The notes under the pieces are model-generated. The model was not told the DNA's origin and did not search any database. It saw only the letters and a list, made by a program, of their open reading frames with translations. A stretch of DNA of 64,000 nucleotides from DATJLY01 sp035518375 (GTDB lineage: Bacteria; Pseudomonadota; Alphaproteobacteria; ATCC43930; CGMCC-115725): positions 1 to 64,000 of the forward strand of contig DATIXQ010000130.1 in assembly GCA_035518375.1 (NCBI GenBank). Reading direction: 5' to 3'. The position numbers and the translations under genes are program-made. Positions 60,274 through 64,000 of this stretch are shown here, in pieces. Each line of letters starts with the position of its first letter. Position 1 is the first letter of the stretch.

Positions 60274-61085
60274 CCGCTGACGAGGCCCCGCCAAGCCCGC
60301 GCCGTCGTCGCGATCACCGCGAGCGAGGCGGCGCTGCCGTCATCGTCGCCCTTCTCGAAATCGCCGGCGGTCACCGCCATCTGGTTCGTCACATGCGCAA
60401 AGCACAGCACGTCGCGGCCCTTCGCCGCCGCGAACGCATAGAGCGCCGCCGATTCCATCTCCACCGCGAGGATATCCAGTGCCCGCGCCCGCTCAATCGC
60501 CGCCGCGGTCTCGCGAAAGGGCGCGTCGGTGGTCCAGGCGGCGCCGCGATAGACCGACTGGCCCGTTGCTTCGAGTGCAACGAGAGCCGCCGAGACGAGG
60601 CGGTTCTCGGCAAGCGCGAACTCCGCGGGCGCCAGATAGTGATAGCTCGTCCCCTCGTCGCGGAGCGCCCGGTCGATCAGCACGAAATAGGGCGTGGATC
60701 CGCGCGCCACGATCTGGCCCGCCGAAGTGACGCTCAGAAGAAAGCGGCAGCCGCTGACGAAGAGTTCCTCCGCCAGCAGCACCGCAAAGGGCGCGCCTAC
60801 GGCGCAGCCGATGATGCCGAAGCGCTCGCCCGCATGCGCGAACTCCCAGAGCTCGGTGTGATAGCAGGCCCAACCCGGCGCGACCTCGGCGCGGCCGTCG
60901 CGGCGCAAGGCGCGCAAGATGTCGCCATCCGGATCGAGCAGGCAGATCTCCGGCACCGCGACGTCCGGCACGTGCTTTTGCCGGCGCGCCTCGCGCAGCA
61001 GGTTGACGGGCTCAAAGACCGAGGGCGCGGCGTGATCTTTGCCGCTCAGGATCGGCGGCGCGCAGGATGGAGTGGCGGCCGGCAT
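60270..61085 (-). CDS. nucleoside phosphorylase family protein (PNP/UDP)
   Basis: 271 residues. The family core is GIIGCAVGAPFAVLLAEELF, SVTSAGQIVARGS (phosphate/ribose site) and the MTA/uridine phosphorylase motif DILAVEMESAALYAFA, where Met-Glu contacts ribose. It cleaves a nucleoside N-glycosidic bond with phosphate, or hydrolyses it. It opens the 61085-56383 operon. In arsenosugar and hopanoid pathways a phosphorylase of this fold removes adenine from a radical-SAM adduct before sugar transfer, so a similar step is plausible here. ATG 61085 is 3 bases after the stop of a gene remnant. Confidence 0.88.
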   Translation of the reverse strand: MPAATPSCAPPILSGKDHAAPSVFEPVNLLREARRQKHVPDVAVPEICLLDPDGDILRALRRDGRAEVAPGWACYHTELWEFAHAGERFGIIGCAVGAPFAVLLAEELFVSGCRFLLSVTSAGQIVARGSTPYFVLIDRALRDEGTSYHYLAPAEFALAENRLVSAALVALEATGQSVYRGAAWTTDAPFRETAAAIERARALDILAVEMESAALYAFAAAKGRDVLCFAHVTNQMAVTAGDFEKGDDDGSAASLAVIATTARAWRGLVSG

Positions 61086-61088
61086 GGC

Positions 61089-61262
61089 TCAGGCGCCGGC
61101 GAGCGCCCGGCCGAGGTCGGCGACGATGTCGTCGATATGCTTGATGCCGACCACGAGGCAGCCGTCGGTCGCGCGGGCCTGCGCCTGTTCTTCCTGCATG
61201 AGCTTCGAATCGGTGGTGCTCGCCGGCACGATCGTCTCCGGTCGTTCGCTTGCGGTCGGCAT
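61089..61262 (-). pseudogene. C-terminal remnant of an O-acetylhomoserine sulfhydrylase-like (Cys/Met metabolism PLP) gene
   Basis: A 57-codon frame whose end reads ASTTDSKLMQEEQ ... LVVGIKHIDDIVADLGRALAG. This matches the very C-terminus of MetY/Met17-type enzymes (ASTTHSQLSEEQ ... LSVGIEHIDDIIADLDQAL in typical members, from memory). The PLP domain is absent; upstream DNA in this phase is not protein-like. It is thus a leftover of a deleted gene, with an internal substitution region (ARATDG) where GVTPDLVRL is expected. It may still be translated as a small leader, since it ends 3 bases before the phosphorylase start. Confidence 0.65.
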
Positions 61263-61449
61263 GGACCGGTCGCTCCCACAAATTGCGATCGTGCAAGTCT
61301 AGCTCAGGCAGCTTTCCGTTGGGAACAGCGCCGAATGCGATTGTTCCGGCCGCCCTGGTCACGGCCTGAAGCTTTCAGGGTAAAGTGATGTTACGGGATG
61401 CCGAGTGGCGTCTGCGTAAACCCATGCCCACTCGCGCGGCGAGACATTG

Positions 61450-61935
61450 ATGCAACTCCTGGGGATCGTTACGAACAACGTCGAGCAAGCTCAATTCGCG
61501 ATCCTACTCCCGTTGATAGTTGGCGCGGGCGTAGTCCTGTGCACGATTGTCGTCCATGCGCTCGCTGTGACCGCGACGGTAAGCTTTCTTCGATATGAGA
61601 CGAGACTCGGCCACGCGGGCGCAGGCGCGTTGGTCGATATTGTAATCGTCACTCTGGTAATCTCATTCGCGTTCGCGGCGCATCTGATCGAAATCGGCTT
61701 TTGGGCAGCGCTGCTCTTGCTGTGCGGCGAATTTCAGGAGTTTGGAATCGCCTATTATCACTCGGCGGTCAATTACACGACATTGGGTTACGGGGATGTG
61801 CTGTTAACCCCCTCGTGGCGGCTGCTGGGACCGTTGGAAGCGGCGAACGGAGCGCTCATGTTCGGTGTCTCGGCCGCCGTCGTCTTTGCTGTGATACAGC
61901 GGCTGGTTTTAGTTAGGTTTAAGGATCTCAGGTAG
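61450..61935 (+). CDS. small two-pore-helix ion channel-like protein (Ion_trans_2)
   Basis: 161 residues from ATG 61450 (TTG 61447 just before). Three to four hydrophobic segments (about 16-45, 62-92 and 128-150). Between the last ones lies a pore loop with HSAVNYTTLGYGDVLLTPSW; TTLGYGDV (110-117) is a potassium-selectivity-filter-like sequence. The family often passes K+ in two-TM channels. No cytoplasmic RCK or cNMP domain is attached. It stands alone; 61936-62100 holds no gene I can see. Confidence 0.82.
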   Translation: MQLLGIVTNNVEQAQFAILLPLIVGAGVVLCTIVVHALAVTATVSFLRYETRLGHAGAGALVDIVIVTLVISFAFAAHLIEIGFWAALLLLCGEFQEFGIAYYHSAVNYTTLGYGDVLLTPSWRLLGPLEAANGALMFGVSAAVVFAVIQRLVLVRFKDLR

Positions 61936-62100
61936 CGGCCGCTCATCGAAACGTTCACCATTGGCACGTTCGTTGAACCGATGGACCGGACACGTGTCCG
62001 AGTGCCGCCAGACCGAGCTTGGCCGAATGCTCGATGCCCGGAATGAGTATCAGCCGCAGCCGCGGAAAACCGGCAGACGGCTCTGTAAGCCGCGTCGCGG

Positions 62101-62913
62101 TCAGACGCGGAAGCGGTACTCGACGCCGGGAGCGCGCTCTATGTCCGGCGGGAAGCTGTCGCGCTTCTCGGTGAAATAGCGTTTGCAAAAGTCGCCTTCC
62201 GCCGCGGCGTTGTAAGTGAGATAAAGAATCCGCCGCGCGCGATCGGTCATGTTCGGTTTCGAGGCATGCGGCGCGTAGCTGTCGAAGAACAGCACGTCGC
62301 CAGGCTCGGTCGGCACGGGGACAAGGCTGAAGCCCGTCATCTCCGCCGCCGCGAGCGGCCGCCACTCTTCGCCGATGAGGCCGATGACCCGCGCACCATC
62401 GCCCATCTCCAGGCAACCAGTTTCGATCGTCGCGCGATCGATCGTGACCAGCGCGGTGACGAACATGCGCGCGTAGCGCGACCAGCCCGCCTGCTGGTCC
62501 TGGTGCGGCTCGAACCCTGCGCCACCCGGCATCTTGAAATTGATCTTGTCCTTGAAAAGGCAGGCGGGCGCCGCGAGCAATTGATCCACTGCCTGGCGCA
62601 GCTCGCGACCATGCACGAAGGCATCGAAGCCAACGTGATGCGGACAGAAATTCTCGATGCGTTGGATGACGCGCTTGCCGGGTTCTGTGAGGCTCGGCTC
62701 GTAATAGACCATGTGCTTACCTGGCTCTTCCGGCCGCACCGTCAGCTCATCGGTCCAGCGCGCGAGCATCTCGACTGCGGCGGGAGCGACGAAGCCGCGC
62801 GCCAGCACCCATCCCTTGTCGCGATAATCCGCCACCTGCTGCGCTGTGAGTACGTCGCCGGACGAGCGCGGCGGCTCGGAGGCCCGGTTCTCGCGGTTCG
62901 TGACATCAAGCAT
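62101..62913 (-). CDS. phytanoyl-CoA dioxygenase (PhyH) family Fe(II)/2-oxoglutarate enzyme
   Basis: 270 residues from ATG 62913, with GGAGG 6 bases upstream. The facial triad is visible: His137-x-Asp139 in GFEPHQDQQAGW and His216 in FDSYAPHASKP, with Arg227 or 228 in DRARRILYLTY to bind 2-oxoglutarate. It should hydroxylate a small substrate. It overlaps the cytidylyltransferase gene by 8 bases, and PhnY*-type members of this family hydroxylate 2-aminoethylphosphonate at C1. The operon context supports a phosphonate substrate, but sequence alone does not prove it. Confidence 0.9.
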   Translation of the reverse strand: MLDVTNRENRASEPPRSSGDVLTAQQVADYRDKGWVLARGFVAPAAVEMLARWTDELTVRPEEPGKHMVYYEPSLTEPGKRVIQRIENFCPHHVGFDAFVHGRELRQAVDQLLAAPACLFKDKINFKMPGGAGFEPHQDQQAGWSRYARMFVTALVTIDRATIETGCLEMGDGARVIGLIGEEWRPLAAAEMTGFSLVPVPTEPGDVLFFDSYAPHASKPNMTDRARRILYLTYNAAAEGDFCKRYFTEKRDSFPPDIERAPGVEYRFRV

Positions 62914-63676
62914 TCGCCACCTCCTGGAGCAGCGGCAAAATCTCCTGTCGCGCTCGCGCGACATCGGCTTCGAAATCGATCTCGGTCCACGGCAGGTCGC
63001 TGATATCCACATGGCCAAAGCGATCTGGATGCGCGAGGATCAGATCGCGGATCGCGGCCTCGTACTCCGCGGCGCCGCGCCCGGCCTCGACATAGGCCGT
63101 CGCGCATTCCGCCAGCGCCGCCGCCATGCTTCCGGAGAAGCGGAAGAAGCCCACGGATTCGCCGTGGCGGTCATGCGCATGCTCAGGCAGTTTCGCGAAA
63201 TCGACGATGACCTCGCCGCACAGGCAGATCTTCACCGGTTCGTCTCCCGGCTCGATCGCCCGGTCGAGCAGAAGCACGTTCTCCGGCGCGGCCTGCAGCA
63301 AGCGGGCAATCATCCGGCGGTCGTAAAGCACATCGCCATCCATCAGCAGCACAGGTCTGCCCGCCGCCAGGTGTGCGCGCTGAACGGCGAGCGAAACAAC
63401 GCTGCCCTCGCGATAGCGCGGATTTTCGACCAGGGTCACGCGATCGAGCGCGCCGAGGCCGCTGAGCTCGGCGCGGATAAGGTCTGGCCGATGTCCGACG
63501 GTGATGGCGATGTCGTCGATACCGTTGGCGCGGAGAGCCGCGAGATGCCGTTCCAGCAGGGTCTTGCCGCCGAAGCTGAGCAGCACCTTCGGTGCTGCGA
63601 CGCCAAGACGACGCCCGACACCCGCCGCGAGGATGATCGCCGATGGCCCGGACGAAGATGGTGGCGAGACCGGCAT
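62906..63676 (-). CDS. NTP transferase, phosphonate/phosphocholine cytidylyltransferase-like (PntC type)
   Basis: 256 residues. The nucleotide-binding motif LAAGVGRRLG (16-25), Lys30 in PKVLLSFGGKTLLERHL, and the metal site LLMDGDVLYD (Asp113, Asp115) are those of MobA-like CTP transferases. Downstream VIVDFAKLPEHAHDRHGESV and DLPWTEIDFEADV match the PntC/LicC branch as I recall it. PntC activates 2-aminoethylphosphonate as a CMP ester for transfer to glycans or lipids. It sits 16 bases downstream of the aminotransferase gene that makes or uses that compound. Start ATG 63676. Confidence 0.82.
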   Translation of the reverse strand: MPVSPPSSSGPSAIILAAGVGRRLGVAAPKVLLSFGGKTLLERHLAALRANGIDDIAITVGHRPDLIRAELSGLGALDRVTLVENPRYREGSVVSLAVQRAHLAAGRPVLLMDGDVLYDRRMIARLLQAAPENVLLLDRAIEPGDEPVKICLCGEVIVDFAKLPEHAHDRHGESVGFFRFSGSMAAALAECATAYVEAGRGAAEYEAAIRDLILAHPDRFGHVDISDLPWTEIDFEADVARARQEILPLLQEVANA

Positions 63677-63692
63677 AATGCTCGATCGCCTC

Positions 63693-64000
63693 TCAGCGCG
63701 ACAGATCGTGCAACGTATCAACTCCCGCAGTGGCCGATAGGCCAAAATCAGCCAAGATTTCGCCGATGGCAACGACGAGTTGGACGAAATCCTCGGGCTC
63801 GAGCGCGCCAATGCAGGCGATGCGAAAGCTTGGCGCGTCGGTCAGTTTTCCCGGATAAATCACGAAACCGCGCGCCGCCAGCGCAGTGTAGAGCTCGTCG
63901 AAGCGGAAGCGTGGATCCTCCGGCGACCGGAAGGTGACAATGATCGGCGCTTGAACGCTCTCATCGAGAAATACGCGAAAGCCGAGGCGATCCATCCCTT
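63693..64000 (-). CDS. phnW: 2-aminoethylphosphonate aminotransferase (PhnW), C-terminal part
   Basis: The last 102 codons of a class V aminotransferase; the gene continues beyond the window. The block LGFRVFLDESVQAPIIVTF, ARGFVIYPGKLTDAPSFRI and the phrase ACIGALEPEDF are diagnostic of the PhnW C-terminal domain, which contributes the substrate arginine. PhnW interconverts 2-aminoethylphosphonate with phosphonoacetaldehyde using alanine/pyruvate. Depending on direction this is either the last step of AEP synthesis or the first of breakdown; the cytidylyltransferase next door favours synthesis. Confidence 0.88.
   Translation of the reverse strand, partial: GMDRLGFRVFLDESVQAPIIVTFRSPEDPRFRFDELYTALAARGFVIYPGKLTDAPSFRIACIGALEPEDFVQLVVAIGEILADFGLSATAGVDTLHDLSR

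Noticed and set aside
61012..61362. 116-codon minus-strand frame at the phosphorylase start
   Set aside because: It lies in a different phase from both the phosphorylase and the MetY-like remnant, and its sequence is arginine/histidine-rich without motifs.

Overview
The window is GC-rich (roughly two thirds by eye, not counted) and densely coded. Gene content points to a metabolically versatile free-living alphaproteobacterium: a DABCEFG urease operon, a PAS_5-family protein, many NMT1/THI5-type and Liv-type binding proteins, an aromatic-acid MFS carrier, a class III cyclase, and two styles of hairpin repeat common between alphaproteobacterial genes. The species cannot be named from this sequence. 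No rRNA, tRNA, CRISPR array, phage or intact insertion sequence was seen.

Layout. 1-4157: the end of an RND efflux pump (permease cut by the window edge, plus its adaptor). 4550-11763: an N-methylhydantoinase/acetone-carboxylase-like HyuA/HyuB pair with a LigA-like small protein, divergent from a Liv-type binding protein, SnoaL-like protein and FAD monooxygenase. 11729-17737: a CoA-dependent aromatic side-chain module made of an ADP-forming (FerA-type) acyl-CoA synthetase, an acyl-CoA dehydrogenase, a hydroxycinnamoyl-CoA hydratase-lyase homologue with altered active-site residues, an ACMSD-like amidohydrolase and an alpha/beta hydrolase. 17741-24594: scattered catabolic genes (crotonase-like protein lacking its glutamates, carboxymuconolactone decarboxylase family, amidohydrolase, HD protein, two-module VOC protein, esterase, haem-oxygenase-like diiron protein) interrupted by repeats. 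24622-27401: an HTH regulator, a PAS_5 protein and an unknown protein. 27665-36122: an ABC importer with two different permeases, followed by the complete urease operon. 36145-38776: an OprO/P-type porin and a frameshifted membrane protein gene.

38806-43769 is a tight operon: alpha/beta hydrolase, flavin monooxygenase, aromatic-acid carrier, two paralogous proteins resembling 3-hydroxyanthranilate dioxygenase (one apparently with metal ligands, one without), and a Rieske ferredoxin. Next to it, 43959-50083 carries an ACMSD-like amidohydrolase, a hydrolase, a phthalate-type Rieske oxygenase, two orphan binding proteins and a 4,5-dihydroxyphthalate-decarboxylase-like protein. Together these look like ring hydroxylation, decarboxylation, ring cleavage and hydrolysis of an unidentified aromatic or N-heteroaromatic carboxylate.

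50139-56268 is mixed: a stand-alone 5'-3' exonuclease, two luciferase-like oxidoreductases, an adenylate cyclase with a duplicated cysteine-paired output region, and a DoxX-like membrane protein. 56383-61085 is a five-gene operon in which every junction overlaps: nucleoside phosphorylase, TIGR04282-type glycosyltransferase, GT-C membrane glycosyltransferase, radical SAM/SPASM protein and GT2 glycosyltransferase; it is preceded by a fragment of an O-acetylhomoserine sulfhydrylase gene. The window ends (62101-64000) in a phosphonate locus: 2-aminoethylphosphonate aminotransferase (cut by the edge), a PntC-like cytidylyltransferase and a PhyH-type dioxygenase.

The best candidates for undescribed biology are the altered hydratase-lyase module, the paired cupin operon, the radical SAM/phosphorylase/glycosyltransferase operon and the phosphonate hydroxylation/cytidylylation locus. 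All assignments come from reading translated sequence; no database search was run.
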